From Oscillospiraceae bacterium (GTDB taxonomy: Bacteria > Bacillota > Clostridia > Oscillospirales > Oscillospiraceae), in NCBI GenBank assembly GCA_021771265.1, contig JAETPK010000018.1:1-32720 (forward strand): a stretch of DNA of 32,720 nucleotides, given 5' to 3'. Shown here one piece after another: positions 1 through 9,175 of the stretch. The notes under the pieces were generated by a model. That model had not been told where the DNA came from. It did no database searches and saw only the letters and a list, made by a program, of their open reading frames with translations. The stretch's first letter is position 1; the number at the start of each line of letters is the position of its first letter. Position numbers and translations under genes: made by a program.

Positions 1-927
1 ATGGAGGTCTCCTCCCACGCCCTGGCCCTGGACCGGGTGTACGGCGTGCACTATGCCGTGGGCATTTTCACCAACCTCACCCAGGACCACCTGGATTTTC
101 ATAAGACCATGGAGGCCTATTGCGACGCCAAGGCGCTGCTGTTCCAAAACTGCGATACCGGCGTTTACAACGCCGATGACCCCTGGTCGCAGCGGCTCAT
201 GGCCCATGCCACTTGCCGGAAGTTCTCCTATGCAGAGCAGGCGGCGGCGGACCTGCGGGCGGAGGAACTGGAGCTAGAGCCGGACCATGTGGCATTCACC
301 GCTGTGACAAAGGAAGAAAAAGTGCGGATCAGGGTTGGCATTCCCGGACGTTTTATGATATATAATACGCTGGACGTGTTGGGGGCCGCCCTGGCACTGG
401 GCATCTCTCTGGAGCGCAGCGCCAGGACTCTGGCCGAGGTGCCCCATGTCAAGGGCCGTGTGGAGGTGGTCCCCACTCCCGGGAAGGAGTATACCATCCT
501 CATCGACTATGCCCACAGCCCCGACGGTCTGGAAAACGTCCTCAGCTCCGTGAAGGACTTTGCCAAGGGCCGCACCGTGGCCCTGTTTGGCTGCGGCGGC
601 GACCGGGATAAGACGAAGCGTCCCAAGATGGGCCGTGTCGCCGCGAGGATCGCGGACTTTGTGGTGGTCACCACTGACAATCCCCGGACGGAGAAGCCCG
701 CCGACATCATCGCCGATATCCTGCCGGGCATGGCGGACGGTCCCGCGCCCTACGTGGTGGTGGAGGACCGGGTGGAGGCCATCCACTGGGCCATGGACCA
801 CGCGGAAAAGGGCGATGTCATCGTCCTGTGCGGCAAGGGCCACGAGACCTATCAGGAAGTTGATCATGTGAAGCATCACATGGATGAGCGGGAGATCGTG
901 GCGGAACATCTGAACGCCGCAAAATAG
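1..927 (+). CDS. murE: UDP-MurNAc-tripeptide synthetase MurE (5' truncated by window)
   Basis: Cytoplasmic ATP-dependent ligase that adds the third stem-peptide residue to UDP-MurNAc-L-Ala-D-Glu. The first visible residues, MEVSSHAL, are the conserved internal EVSSHAL motif of Mur ligases, so the ATG at position 1 is not the start and roughly the first 170-180 residues lie outside the window. The central ligase domain and the whole C-terminal domain are present. DNPRTE at visible residues about 226-231 is the motif that family knowledge links to meso-diaminopimelate rather than lysine, and GKGHE follows near the end. It is the first visible gene of the dcw cluster, and mraY follows after 172 bp. 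That gap holds a short GC hairpin near 931-948 and no murF. Confidence 0.96.
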   Translation: MEVSSHALALDRVYGVHYAVGIFTNLTQDHLDFHKTMEAYCDAKALLFQNCDTGVYNADDPWSQRLMAHATCRKFSYAEQAAADLRAEELELEPDHVAFTAVTKEEKVRIRVGIPGRFMIYNTLDVLGAALALGISLERSARTLAEVPHVKGRVEVVPTPGKEYTILIDYAHSPDGLENVLSSVKDFAKGRTVALFGCGGDRDKTKRPKMGRVAARIADFVVVTTDNPRTEKPADIIADILPGMADGPAPYVVVEDRVEAIHWAMDHAEKGDVIVLCGKGHETYQEVDHVKHHMDEREIVAEHLNAAK

Positions 928-1099
928 ATCGCGCCGGACGCCCGGCGCCCAAGGGGCTTGGCTGGCAGGTCAAGGCCTTGAGACCGAACGGCCCCACTCC
1001 GGGCGATCTGCGTCCAATGGGGAAACGCGGGATATCTGCATTTACGAAGGAAATGAACAACGCCGGAGCTGTGACCGGCGGAGGAAAGGGAGAAGCGCA

Positions 1100-2092
1100 A
1101 TGATGACACAAGCCATTACCGCCCTGGCCCTCAGCTTCGTGCTGACGCTGGTCATCGGCAAATTTTTGATCCCGGAGCTGCGGAAGCTGAAGGCCGGACA
1201 GGAGATCCGGGAAGACGGACCCACCTGGCACGCTGGCAAGGCCGGCACGCCCACCATGGGCGGCATCATGTTCATCGTGGGCACCGGCGCCGCTGTGTTT
1301 ATGCTGGGATGGCAGCAGATGCTTCGGGGGGAGTTCATCCACCTGTATGTGTACCTGTTCGCCCTCATCTTCGGTCTCATCGGCTTTGTGGATGATTACC
1401 GCAAGGTCCGCCAGCACCAGAACGAGGGCCTTACCGCCAAGCAGAAATTCGTTTTGCAGCTGGCGGCGGCCGTGGTGTTTTTGAGCCTGATGCGCTATGA
1501 GGAGCTGCTGTCCAACCAGCTGTACATCCCCTTCATCAATACCACCGTCACCATCAACTGGGTGGTATATCTGGTGTTTGCGGCCTTTGTCATCGTGGGC
1601 TGCGTCAACGCCGTGAATTTGACGGACGGCATCGACGGCCTGGCCTGCAGCGTTACCTTCGTGGTCATGGTGTTCTTTATGGTCACCGGCCTTCTGTGGG
1701 ACCGGCAGGCCGGCCCCGCGGCCCTGTTCCCGGCGGCGCTGGCAGGCGGCTTGGCGGCGTTTTTCGTTTATAACCACCACCCGGCCAAGACCTTTATGGG
1801 TGACACCGGCAGTCTGTTTTTGGGCGGCGCTGTGGCGGCCCTGGGCTTTGCCTTCGACATGCCGCTCATTTTGATCTTCGTGGGCATCATTTACATTGCC
1901 GAGACGGTGAGCGATATTATCCAGGTGGGCTATTTCAAGGCTACCCACGGCAAGCGCTTTTTCAAAATGGCACCGCTGCACCACCATCTGGAGCTGTCCG
2001 GCTGGAGCGAGGCAAAGCTGGTGACGGTATTCTCCGGCATCACGCTGGTGTGCAGCATTCTGGCGTTTTTGGGTATTCAGGGGCGGTTTTGA
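1100..2092 (+). CDS. mraY: Phospho-MurNAc-pentapeptide transferase MraY
   Basis: Integral membrane enzyme that transfers phospho-MurNAc-pentapeptide from UDP to undecaprenyl phosphate, giving lipid I. At 330 residues it has the usual family length and about ten hydrophobic segments. Visible motifs in order are PTMGGIMF, the aspartate-rich FVDDYRK with the following QNEGLTAKQK loop, NAVNLTDGIDGLA, and HHHLELSGWSEAK near the C terminus; these hold the catalytic aspartates and the histidine cluster. Two adjacent ATGs (1100 and 1103) follow a GGAGG-type ribosome site at about 1079-1090, and the first is used here. It lies between murE and ftsW on the same strand. Confidence 0.97.
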   Translation: MMTQAITALALSFVLTLVIGKFLIPELRKLKAGQEIREDGPTWHAGKAGTPTMGGIMFIVGTGAAVFMLGWQQMLRGEFIHLYVYLFALIFGLIGFVDDYRKVRQHQNEGLTAKQKFVLQLAAAVVFLSLMRYEELLSNQLYIPFINTTVTINWVVYLVFAAFVIVGCVNAVNLTDGIDGLACSVTFVVMVFFMVTGLLWDRQAGPAALFPAALAGGLAAFFVYNHHPAKTFMGDTGSLFLGGAVAALGFAFDMPLILIFVGIIYIAETVSDIIQVGYFKATHGKRFFKMAPLHHHLELSGWSEAKLVTVFSGITLVCSILAFLGIQGRF

Positions 2093-2140
2093 GTCTCATA
2101 ACCTGAAAAGCGCGAATTTCCCGGGAAAGGAGGGAACGAT

Positions 2141-3370
2141 ATGGCACAACAGCGCCAGCGCAGACGGCCTATGAGCCGGGAGGAAGCCCGGGCCATGGAG
2201 GAGCGCAGGCGGCGGCAAAAGGAAAAAGAGCAGGAGAGCCGGGAGTTGGCCCGGGGACCCATCGACCTGCCCTTTCTCGTTCTGGTGCTGCTGCTGACCG
2301 GCATCGGTCTTGTGATGCTGCTGTCCGCCAGCTTTCCTTCCGCCTATTATGAGACTGACGGCAAAAATCCTATGTCCTACTTCATCCGCCAGGGCGTGTT
2401 CGCCATCATGGGCATTGCCGCCATGCTGCTGATCGGCAAGATCAACTACCAGCGCTTCCGGGGCCTTGCCCAGCCGCTGCTGTTTTTGTCCATCATCCTG
2501 CTGATCCTGGTGCTCATTCCCCACAACCCCATCGCCATCACCCGCAACAACGCCACCCGGTGGCTGGGGATCCCCGGCACCTCCCTGCAATTCCAGCCAT
2601 CGGAGGTGGCCAAGGTGGCGGTGGTGCTGTATTTTTCCGACAGCATTTCCAAGAAAAAGGACCGGATGCGGACTTTTCGCTACGGCATTTTGCCATACGC
2701 CATCATCCTGGTGGCGCTGGCGGCCCTGGTGGGCCTGGAGCCCCATCTGTCCGGCGCCATCCTCATCATGGGTGCCGGTGCCGTGCTGATGCTGGTGGGC
2801 GGTATCCACTGGGGCTGGGTCGGCGGCGCGGCGGCCGCCGCGGGAGGGCTCTTGTATGTGGTGCTGTTCGTTATCGGCTACAATACCTCCCGCATCGAAA
2901 TGTGGCACAATCCCTGGGCGGATGCCCAGGGCAAGGGCTACCAGCTGTCCCAGAGCCTTATCTCCATCGGCTCCGGCGGACTGCTGGGAGTGGGCCTTGG
3001 CCGCAGCCGGCAGAAATTCCTGTTCCTGCCGGAGGAGCACAACGATTTTATCTTTGCCATCGTCTGTGAGGAGCTGGGCCTCATCGGCGCCTCCATCATC
3101 ATGCTGCTGTTCGCGGCGCTGATCCTGCGGGGGTACTGGATCGCCCTCCACGCCCGGGACCGCTTCGGCAGCCTCCTGGTGGTGGGCGTCACTACCCTCA
3201 TCGCCCTCCAGACCTTTTTGAACATCGGCGTGGTGACGGGCCTTCTGCCCACCACCGGCATCTCTCTGCCGTTTTTCAGCTACGGCGGCACCGCCCTGTC
3301 CATCCAACTGGCGGAAATGGGCATCGTCCTGAGCGTGTCCCGGCAGATGAAGCCCACGAAGGCCGGATGA
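2141..3370 (+). CDS. ftsW: FtsW/SpoVE-type peptidoglycan glycosyltransferase (SEDS family)
   Basis: SEDS-family polytopic protein that polymerises lipid II at the septum, normally with a class B penicillin-binding protein. It has a charged cytosolic N-terminal extension of about 38 residues rich in Arg, Glu and Lys, followed by about ten membrane segments. FQPSEVAK, PEEHNDFIFAIVCEELG (with the invariant Asp required for polymerase activity in this family) and PFFSYGGTALS near the end identify it. Its place between mraY and murG argues for FtsW or SpoVE rather than RodA; sequence alone does not separate vegetative FtsW from sporulation SpoVE. AAAGGAGG lies just before the ATG. murD, often found between mraY and ftsW, is absent. 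Confidence 0.93.
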   Translation: MAQQRQRRRPMSREEARAMEERRRRQKEKEQESRELARGPIDLPFLVLVLLLTGIGLVMLLSASFPSAYYETDGKNPMSYFIRQGVFAIMGIAAMLLIGKINYQRFRGLAQPLLFLSIILLILVLIPHNPIAITRNNATRWLGIPGTSLQFQPSEVAKVAVVLYFSDSISKKKDRMRTFRYGILPYAIILVALAALVGLEPHLSGAILIMGAGAVLMLVGGIHWGWVGGAAAAAGGLLYVVLFVIGYNTSRIEMWHNPWADAQGKGYQLSQSLISIGSGGLLGVGLGRSRQKFLFLPEEHNDFIFAIVCEELGLIGASIIMLLFAALILRGYWIALHARDRFGSLLVVGVTTLIALQTFLNIGVVTGLLPTTGISLPFFSYGGTALSIQLAEMGIVLSVSRQMKPTKAG

Positions 3371-3389
3371 TGGAAAGGGAGGCGTACCT

Positions 3390-4526
3390 ATGAAAACAAA
3401 GCTGAAGCGCGTCATCTTTACCTGCGGCGGTACGGCGGGCCATGTGAACCCCGCCATCGCCCTGGCCCAGCTGATGCATGAAAAGGACCCGGAGACGGAG
3501 TTTTTGTTCGTGGGCGCGGAGCGGGGACTGGAAAAGGACCTGGTCCCCCAGGCGGGATATGCGTTCCGCACCGTCCACATCTCCAGTTTTCACCGCTCCT
3601 GCAAGCCAAGGGAGATCAAGCACAACCTCATCTCCGTGTGCAATCTGCTGCGGGCCCCGGGAGAGGCCCGGGCCATCCTGCGGGATTTCCGGCCGGATGT
3701 GGTCATCGGCACCGGCGGCTACGCCAGCTTTCCCATGGTGAAGGCCGCCGCCAAGGCCGGCATCCCCACGGCGGTCCATGAGTCCAACATGGTGCCTGGC
3801 CTGACCACCGAGATGCTGGAGCCCTTCGCCGGGCGCATCATGGTGGGCTTTGAGGAGTGCCGCCGGCACTACAAGCATCCGGACCGGGTCCGCGTCACCG
3901 GCACGCCGGTGCGGGGGGACTTTTTCGCATTGACGAAGCAGGAGGCCAAAAAGGCCCTGGGGGTGGACGACGGCCGTCCCCTCATCGTGTCCTTCTGGGG
4001 ATCTCTGGGCGCCGCGGGCATGAACCGCCAGATGGCGGATTTCCTGGCATTGGAGGCGGCGAAGGAGCCCTTCCACCACATCCACGGCGCCGGCAAAAGC
4101 GGCTACCCCCTGGTGGGGCGGCTGCTGGCGGAGAAGGGCGTGGACCTGGAACGCCACCCGTCTCTACAGGTGCGGGAGTACATTTATGACATGGCTCCGG
4201 TCATGCGGGCGGCGGACCTGGTCCTCTGCCGGGCCGGTGCCTCCACCATCAGCGAGCTGACGGCGTTGGGCGTTCCCGCCCTGATCGTGCCGTCGCCCTA
4301 TGTCACCAACAACCATCAGGAGAAGAATGCCCGGGTGCTGGAGGCGGCCGGCGGCGCCGTGGTCCTGCTGGAGGGAGACAGCTCCGGCCAGGCCCTGTTC
4401 CAGACCGCCTGCGGCATCCTCCACAATGAGGAAAGACGGGCCACTATGGAAAAGGCCATGGCTTCCCTGGGCATCCGGGACGCCACGGAGCGTATTTACC
4501 AGACGGTCCTGGAGCTTTGCCGGTAA
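3390..4526 (+). CDS. murG: UDP-GlcNAc:lipid I N-acetylglucosaminyltransferase MurG
   Basis: GT-B fold glycosyltransferase of the inner membrane face that converts lipid I to lipid II. The N-terminal glycine-rich loop reads CGGTAGHVNPAIALA, a clostridial variant of GGTGGH. VIGTGGYASFP follows, then the UDP-GlcNAc-binding region RAGASTISEL, and VPSPYVTNNHQEKNA near the C terminus. At 378 residues it is slightly longer than the Bacillus enzyme. The ATG follows a GGGAGG site and lies 19 bp after ftsW, so the two are probably co-transcribed. Confidence 0.96.
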   Translation: MKTKLKRVIFTCGGTAGHVNPAIALAQLMHEKDPETEFLFVGAERGLEKDLVPQAGYAFRTVHISSFHRSCKPREIKHNLISVCNLLRAPGEARAILRDFRPDVVIGTGGYASFPMVKAAAKAGIPTAVHESNMVPGLTTEMLEPFAGRIMVGFEECRRHYKHPDRVRVTGTPVRGDFFALTKQEAKKALGVDDGRPLIVSFWGSLGAAGMNRQMADFLALEAAKEPFHHIHGAGKSGYPLVGRLLAEKGVDLERHPSLQVREYIYDMAPVMRAADLVLCRAGASTISELTALGVPALIVPSPYVTNNHQEKNARVLEAAGGAVVLLEGDSSGQALFQTACGILHNEERRATMEKAMASLGIRDATERIYQTVLELCR

Positions 4527-4591
4527 CCTGCGCGCCCTGTCCGCCATAGGATGGACTGTTGAGCCATTCTGTGAAGCGGAGGGAATACCAT

Positions 4592-5851
4592 ATGAGCCAG
4601 CTATTGGTGAGAGGCGGGCAGCCTCTCAACGGCGAGGTGACCATCCAAGGGGCGAAAAACAGCGTCCTTCCCATTCTGGCGGCCACGGTCCTGACGGGGG
4701 ACCAGGTGGTGCTGCGGGGCTGCCCGTGTCTGCGGGATGTGGACGCCTCAGTCCGCATTTTGCAAAGCCTGGGCTGTCAGGCCCGGTGGGAGGGCGATGT
4801 CCTGACAGTGGACACCGCCGCCTTGAACCGCTGCGAGATCTCTGATATACTGATGCGGGAGATGCGCTCCTCCGCCATTTTTCTGGGCGCCGTTCTGGCC
4901 CGGTTGGGCAGGGCGGACATCAGCTACCCCGGCGGCTGTGAGCTGGGCCCCCGTCCCATCGACTTGCATTTGAGCGGCCTGCGGGACCTGGGGGCGGATA
5001 TCCGGGAGGAGGGCGGCGTCCTTCACTGCACGGCCGCCCGCCTGACGGGCAGAGAGCTGATGCTGAGCCTGCCGTCGGTGGGCGCCACGGAAAACCTCAT
5101 GCTGGCCGCCTGCGGCGCGGAGGGGACCACGGTCATCTCCAACGCCGCCCGGGAGCCGGAGATCGTGGACTTGCAGGATTTTTTGAATGCCTGCGGCGCG
5201 GATGTCTCCGGCGCGGGCAGCACCAGCGTCACCATTCGGGGCGGAAGACCTCTTCACGGCTGTGAATTCCGCTGTATGCCGGATCGCATCGTAGCGGCCA
5301 CATACCTTTGCGCCTGCGCCTCGGCGGGGGGAGAGATCTATCTGCGCGGCGCCCGGGAGCGGCATCTGGTCACGGTGGCCGACGCCCTGCGGCAGGCGGG
5401 GTGCGCGGTCTCCGCTGACGGGGAGGGGATCGCCTGCCGGTGCCGCCGGCGGCTGCGGGCGATCCGCCCGGTGCGGACGGCGCCCTATCCGGGCTTTCCC
5501 ACGGACGCCCAGGCGGTGCTGATGGCGGCCATGCTGAAGAGCCGGGGCGCCACGGTGTTTGAGGAGAATATTTTTGAAAACCGCTACCGCCATGTGGATG
5601 AGCTGACCCGCATGGGGGCGGAGATCCGGGTGGCCGGCCGGGTGGCCGTGGTCACCGGGGTGGAGCGGCTGTCCGGCGCCGCCGTCCGCTGCACGGACCT
5701 GCGGGGCGGGGCGGCGCTGTGTGTGGCGGCCCTGGCCGCCGACGGAGAGACCCGTATTTTTGAAACGGCCCACATTGACCGGGGCTATGAGGACATCGCC
5801 AGGGACCTGCGGGCCCTGGGAGCGGACGCGGTCCGCGATGACAATGCGTGA
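4592..5851 (+). CDS. murA: UDP-GlcNAc 1-carboxyvinyltransferase MurA
   Basis: Cytosolic enzyme that transfers enolpyruvate from phosphoenolpyruvate to UDP-GlcNAc, the committed step of peptidoglycan precursor synthesis. The start at 4592 was chosen over an upstream in-frame codon at 4559 because GCGGAGGGA lies just before it and the product is then 419 residues, with Lys22 and Asn23 (GAKN) at the E. coli positions. The reactive cysteine is present at about residue 116 in GGCELGPRP, so this enzyme should be of the fosfomycin-sensitive type. ENIFENRYRHVDEL is also conserved. The stop overlaps an alternative GTG start of the next gene, which indicates tight coupling. Confidence 0.95.
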   Translation: MSQLLVRGGQPLNGEVTIQGAKNSVLPILAATVLTGDQVVLRGCPCLRDVDASVRILQSLGCQARWEGDVLTVDTAALNRCEISDILMREMRSSAIFLGAVLARLGRADISYPGGCELGPRPIDLHLSGLRDLGADIREEGGVLHCTAARLTGRELMLSLPSVGATENLMLAACGAEGTTVISNAAREPEIVDLQDFLNACGADVSGAGSTSVTIRGGRPLHGCEFRCMPDRIVAATYLCACASAGGEIYLRGARERHLVTVADALRQAGCAVSADGEGIACRCRRRLRAIRPVRTAPYPGFPTDAQAVLMAAMLKSRGATVFEENIFENRYRHVDELTRMGAEIRVAGRVAVVTGVERLSGAAVRCTDLRGGAALCVAALAADGETRIFETAHIDRGYEDIARDLRALGADAVRDDNA

Positions 5852-5868
5852 AACTGGGAGTCGTGAAC

Positions 5869-6630
5869 ATGGCAAGACGCAGACATTCCAACCGGCGGCA
5901 CAGGAGGGGGAGCTCTGGCTTCCTCTACAAAGTGCTGTCCATGCTGGTCATCTGCGGCGCCATCATCGCGGCGCTGACGCTGTTTTTCCGGGTGGGCACC
6001 ATCGTGGTCACCGGCCAGGAGCGGTATACGGAGGCGGAGGTCATCGCCGCCGCCGGCGTGGAGCAGGATGACAATTTGTTCCTGCTGAATAAATACGCCG
6101 TGGCCAACAACATCCTGGCAGAGCTCCCTTATATCGAGGAGATCCGCATCAACCGCAAGTGGCCGGACGCACTGCTCATTGATGTGAAGGAGAGCGGCGA
6201 GCCCCTGGCGGTGATCCAGGACGGCTTTGCCTGGCTGGTGAGCCCCAGCGGCAAGATCGTGGAGCAGCGTAGCGCGTCGGAGGTGGGGGAGTGCCCTGTC
6301 ATCAGCGGCTGCCAGCTGCTGGCCCCCACAGTGGGGACGCCCCTGGCTTTGGCCACGGAGTACGCTACCCAGCAGCAAAGCCTCTTGGAGCTGCTGGACG
6401 CCCTGGAGAGCGCCGGAATGCTGGACCAGGTGGAGGGCATCCACCTGGAGGACCTGTCCGTGCTGGTGATGGACTACGGCGGCCGCTTTTCCGTGGAGAT
6501 GCCCTATGGCGCGGACTATCCCCGTAAGCTCCGGGCGCTCCAGGCGGTCATCGACAATTTGGAGACCAACCAAACCGGGACGATCCAGCTGACCTGGGAC
6601 AACGGCGAGGTCCATTTTATCGAAGATTGA
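5869..6630 (+). CDS. divIB: Cell division protein DivIB/FtsQ
   Basis: Bitopic division protein that links early and late divisome parts through FtsL and DivIC. It has a short, very basic cytosolic N terminus (MARRRHSNRRHRR), one membrane helix at about residues 20-42, then a POTRA domain beginning VGTIVVTGQERYTEAE and an FtsQ/DivIB beta domain. ATG 5869 has GGGAG eight bases upstream. A GTG at 5848 overlapping the murA stop would add seven residues and cannot be excluded. The position between murA and ftsZ is typical of Gram-positive dcw clusters; ftsA is not present here. Confidence 0.9.
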   Translation: MARRRHSNRRHRRGSSGFLYKVLSMLVICGAIIAALTLFFRVGTIVVTGQERYTEAEVIAAAGVEQDDNLFLLNKYAVANNILAELPYIEEIRINRKWPDALLIDVKESGEPLAVIQDGFAWLVSPSGKIVEQRSASEVGECPVISGCQLLAPTVGTPLALATEYATQQQSLLELLDALESAGMLDQVEGIHLEDLSVLVMDYGGRFSVEMPYGADYPRKLRALQAVIDNLETNQTGTIQLTWDNGEVHFIED

Positions 6631-6702
6631 CGAAGAAGGGGGACCGGCGGGACCACGCCTCTTTTTCGACGGAAAAAACTCTGGGAAAAGGCCAAAGGCC
6701 CC

Positions 6703-6731
6703 TTGACCGGAGAAACAAAGTGTCATACAAT
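6703..6731 (+). promoter_or_regulatory. Sigma-A-type promoter of ftsZ
   Basis: TTGACC at 6703-6708 and TACAAT at 6726-6731 are separated by 17 bp, about 85 bp before the ftsZ start. It lies in an AT-richer gap after divIB and would let ftsZ be expressed independently of the cell wall genes. Confidence 0.75.
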
Positions 6732-6816
6732 AACTTTATTACTATAACCACAGGATATTGAGCGAATAAAAGGGCGGACACGCCCTTTGCCACAAATGAT
6801 AGTAGGAGGCACCACT

Positions 6817-7938
6817 ATGGCATTTGGATTGGAAACCGGTCCCGATACCGTTGTTAATATCAAGGTCATCGGCGTGGGCGGCGGCGGCAACAACGTGGTC
6901 AACCGCATGGTCCGCTCCGGCACCAAGGGCGTGGACTTTGTGGCGGTGAACACCGACAAGCAGGCCCTGAATGTGTCCAGCGCTACATACAAGATCCAGA
7001 TCGGCGAAAAGCTGACCCACGGCCAGGGCGCCGGCGCCGACCCGGAGGTGGGCCGCAAGGCCGCGGAAGAGAGCCGCAACCAGATCGCCAAGGCGCTGGA
7101 GGATACGGACATGGTGTTCATCACCGCCGGCATGGGCGGCGGCACTGGCACCGGCGCGGCTCCCATCGTGGCGGAGATCGCCAAGGAGATGGACATTCTG
7201 ACGGTGGCCGTGGTCACCAAGCCCTTTGGCTTTGAGGGTCCCCGCCGGATGCGGGCCGCCATGGCCGGCATCAACGAGCTGGAGGAGAAGGTGGACTCCC
7301 TGGTCATCATCCCCAACGAGCGTCTCAAGCACGCCACGGACCAGAAGATCACCTTTGCGAACGCCTTTGAGATCGCGGACGATGTGCTGCGTCAGGCGGT
7401 GCAGTCCATTTCCGACCTGATCCGGGACACCGGCTTTATCAACCTGGACTTTGCCGACGTGACCGCCATCATGAAAAACGCCGGTATGGCCCATATGGGC
7501 GTTGGCCGTGCCGCCGGCAAGGGCAAGGCCGAGGAGGCCGCCAAGATGGCCATTTCCAGCCCCCTGCTGGAGACCTCCATCGAGGGGGCCAAGGGCGTTC
7601 TCATCAATGTCACCGGCTCCATGGACATTGGCCTGGAGGAAGTGGAGCAGGCCGCCTCCCTGGTGCAGCAGGCAGTCCATCCCGACGCCCTCACCATCTT
7701 CGGCGCCACCTTCGATGAGGCCCTGGATGACGAGATCCGGGTCACCGTCATTGCAACCGGCTTTGACAAGGCCCCTGCCGCGCAGATGCCCAAGATGGCA
7801 GAGGCCGCCAAGGCCGCGCCCGGCGGGAACACGGTGCCGGAGCCTGTGCCTTTGCAAGAGGAGGACGTGCCCAAGCCCGAGGAGGATGACGACGATGTGT
7901 TCGGTGACATCCTGAAAATTTTTAATAAGCGCGATTGA
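6817..7938 (+). CDS. ftsZ: Cell division protein FtsZ
   Basis: Tubulin-like GTPase that forms the cytokinetic ring. The tubulin signature GGGTGTGAA lies at about residues 108-116, with the N-terminal nucleotide loop [14 protein letters not shown] and the catalytic T7 region NLDFADV. The start was set at 6817 because AGGAGG at 6804-6809 is ideally spaced; an upstream in-frame TTG has no such site. The product is 373 residues. The acidic C-terminal linker ends in [14 protein letters not shown], which only loosely matches the usual DIPxFLR-type tail that binds FtsA or SepF: the proline is missing. A strong terminator follows. Confidence 0.97.
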   Translation: MAFGLETGPDTVVNIKVIGVGGGGNNVVNRMVRSGTKGVDFVAVNTDKQALNVSSATYKIQIGEKLTHGQGAGADPEVGRKAAEESRNQIAKALEDTDMVFITAGMGGGTGTGAAPIVAEIAKEMDILTVAVVTKPFGFEGPRRMRAAMAGINELEEKVDSLVIIPNERLKHATDQKITFANAFEIADDVLRQAVQSISDLIRDTGFINLDFADVTAIMKNAGMAHMGVGRAAGKGKAEEAAKMAISSPLLETSIEGAKGVLINVTGSMDIGLEEVEQAASLVQQAVHPDALTIFGATFDEALDDEIRVTVIATGFDKAPAAQMPKMAEAAKAAPGGNTVPEPVPLQEEDVPKPEEDDDDVFGDILKIFNKRD

Positions 7939-7952
7939 TTGAAAAATTTGGA

Positions 7953-7991
7953 GCGCCCCGCAGAAATTTCCTGCGGGGCGCCGTTCTTTTT
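7953..7991 (+). terminator. Intrinsic terminator after ftsZ
   Basis: An 11-bp perfect GC stem (7953-7963 with 7971-7981) with a 7-base loop is followed by CGTTCTTTTTT. Confidence 0.88.
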
Positions 7992-8083
7992 TCCGGCGAC
8001 GGGACTTCTGGGGATTCGTCCCTTGGGGCCGCTGCCGCTTTTTGCATGGGCTGAGCCGGCGGCGGAGCGCAAAAGATACACCT

Positions 8084-8109
8084 GCCGGCGCGGATACCGC
8101 CGGCTTTTT
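8084..8109 (+). terminator. Terminator-like hairpin directly before spoIVB
   Basis: GCCGGCG at 8084-8090 pairs with CGCCGGC at 8098-8104, followed by five T. It ends only about 20 bp before the spoIVB start. It may be a second barrier to read-through from ftsZ, or an attenuator if spoIVB transcription starts upstream of it. Confidence 0.55.
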
Positions 8110-8128
8110 GGAAAAGAGGTGATTTTTT

Positions 8129-9166
8129 TTGTATGGACCATGGCAAACGGCAAAACGGGCGCTGCGGGGCGGAGCGGCGCTGCTGCTGGCAGTGCAGCTA
8201 TTGATGGCTCCCACGGCTGCGGTCCGGGCGGCGGAGCCGGACGCGGCTCCTTCCGTCAGGGAGCTGGTCCCGGTGGGGCACACGGTGGGCATCAAGCTGT
8301 TTTCCCGGGGGGTGCTGGTGGTGAAGCTGGCGGAGGAAAGCACGCCTGCCAAAGCCTGCGGCCTGCGGACCGGCGATGTCATCGTCAGCTGCGGCGGCAC
8401 CACCGTCCGGTCCTCGGAACAGTTTCAATCCCTGCTGCAAAAAACGGGACAGCAGGCCACAGACCTGCAAGTCCAGCGGAACGGACAGAGCATGACCCTT
8501 TCCGTATGCCCGGCACAAAACGAACAGGGCACCTATTCCATCGGCGCCTGGATCCGGGACAGCATGGCGGGCATCGGCACTGTCACTTATTATGACCCGT
8601 CCACGGGGGCATTTGGCGCCCTGGGCCACGGCATCACCGACATGGACACCGCGCTGCTGATGCCCTTCTCCTCCGGCTCTGTGCTGGCCTCCACGGTGAA
8701 GGCCGTGAAGCGGGGCGAGGTGGGCAGCGCCGGAGAGCTGCGGGGAGACTTTGACCTTCAGTCGGACCTGGGAGACCTGTGCGCCAACACAGACTGCGGT
8801 ATTTTTGGACACTTGGAAACAGACGGCGCTTCCTGGCAGCAGGGCGATGCGCTGCAGGTGGCGTCTCCGTCGGAGGTGGAAGCCGGGCCGGCCACCATCC
8901 TGGCCAATGTTCAGGGGGACGAGGTGCGCTCCTATGATGTGGAAATCTTAAAGATCATCCCCAACAGCGGCGACGGCCGGGAGCTGGTGCTGTCCGTGAC
9001 AGACCCGGATCTGATCGCCGCCACCGGCGGCATCGTCCAGGGCATGAGCGGCAGTCCCATCCTGCAAAATGGCAAATTTGTGGGCGCGGTGACCCACGTG
9101 CTGCTGAACGACCCAACGAAAGGATATGGAATTTTCCTCGAAACTATGCTGAAAGCGGCGAATTGA
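8129..9166 (+). CDS. spoIVB: SpoIVB-type serine peptidase (S55), sporulation signalling
   Basis: Forespore-made protease that crosses the inner forespore membrane and triggers SpoIVFB processing of pro-sigma-K. The order is an N-terminal signal or anchor helix (about residues 12-34), a PDZ domain (about 50-125), then an S55 peptidase domain. The catalytic His in LGHGITD (about residue 167) and Ser in QGMSGSPI (about residue 307) are both visible, with THVLLNDPTKGYGIF after. A TTG start at 8129 is supported by AGAGGTGA six bases upstream; no better start keeps the leader helix. At 345 residues it is shorter than B. subtilis SpoIVB, mostly at the N terminus. spo0A, its usual neighbour, is 2.5 kb downstream. 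Confidence 0.94.
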   Translation: MYGPWQTAKRALRGGAALLLAVQLLMAPTAAVRAAEPDAAPSVRELVPVGHTVGIKLFSRGVLVVKLAEESTPAKACGLRTGDVIVSCGGTTVRSSEQFQSLLQKTGQQATDLQVQRNGQSMTLSVCPAQNEQGTYSIGAWIRDSMAGIGTVTYYDPSTGAFGALGHGITDMDTALLMPFSSGSVLASTVKAVKRGEVGSAGELRGDFDLQSDLGDLCANTDCGIFGHLETDGASWQQGDALQVASPSEVEAGPATILANVQGDEVRSYDVEILKIIPNSGDGRELVLSVTDPDLIAATGGIVQGMSGSPILQNGKFVGAVTHVLLNDPTKGYGIFLETMLKAAN

Positions 9167-9175
9167 TCGTTTCCA

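Noticed and set aside
2096-3580. 494-codon ORF on the - strand opposite ftsW
   Set aside because: It is antisense to a clear ftsW/murG, rich in His, Gln and Gly as expected from antisense of GC-rich code, with no recognisable domain.
6742-8403. 553-codon ORF on the - strand opposite ftsZ
   Set aside because: Antisense shadow of ftsZ, crossing its terminator, without any domain.
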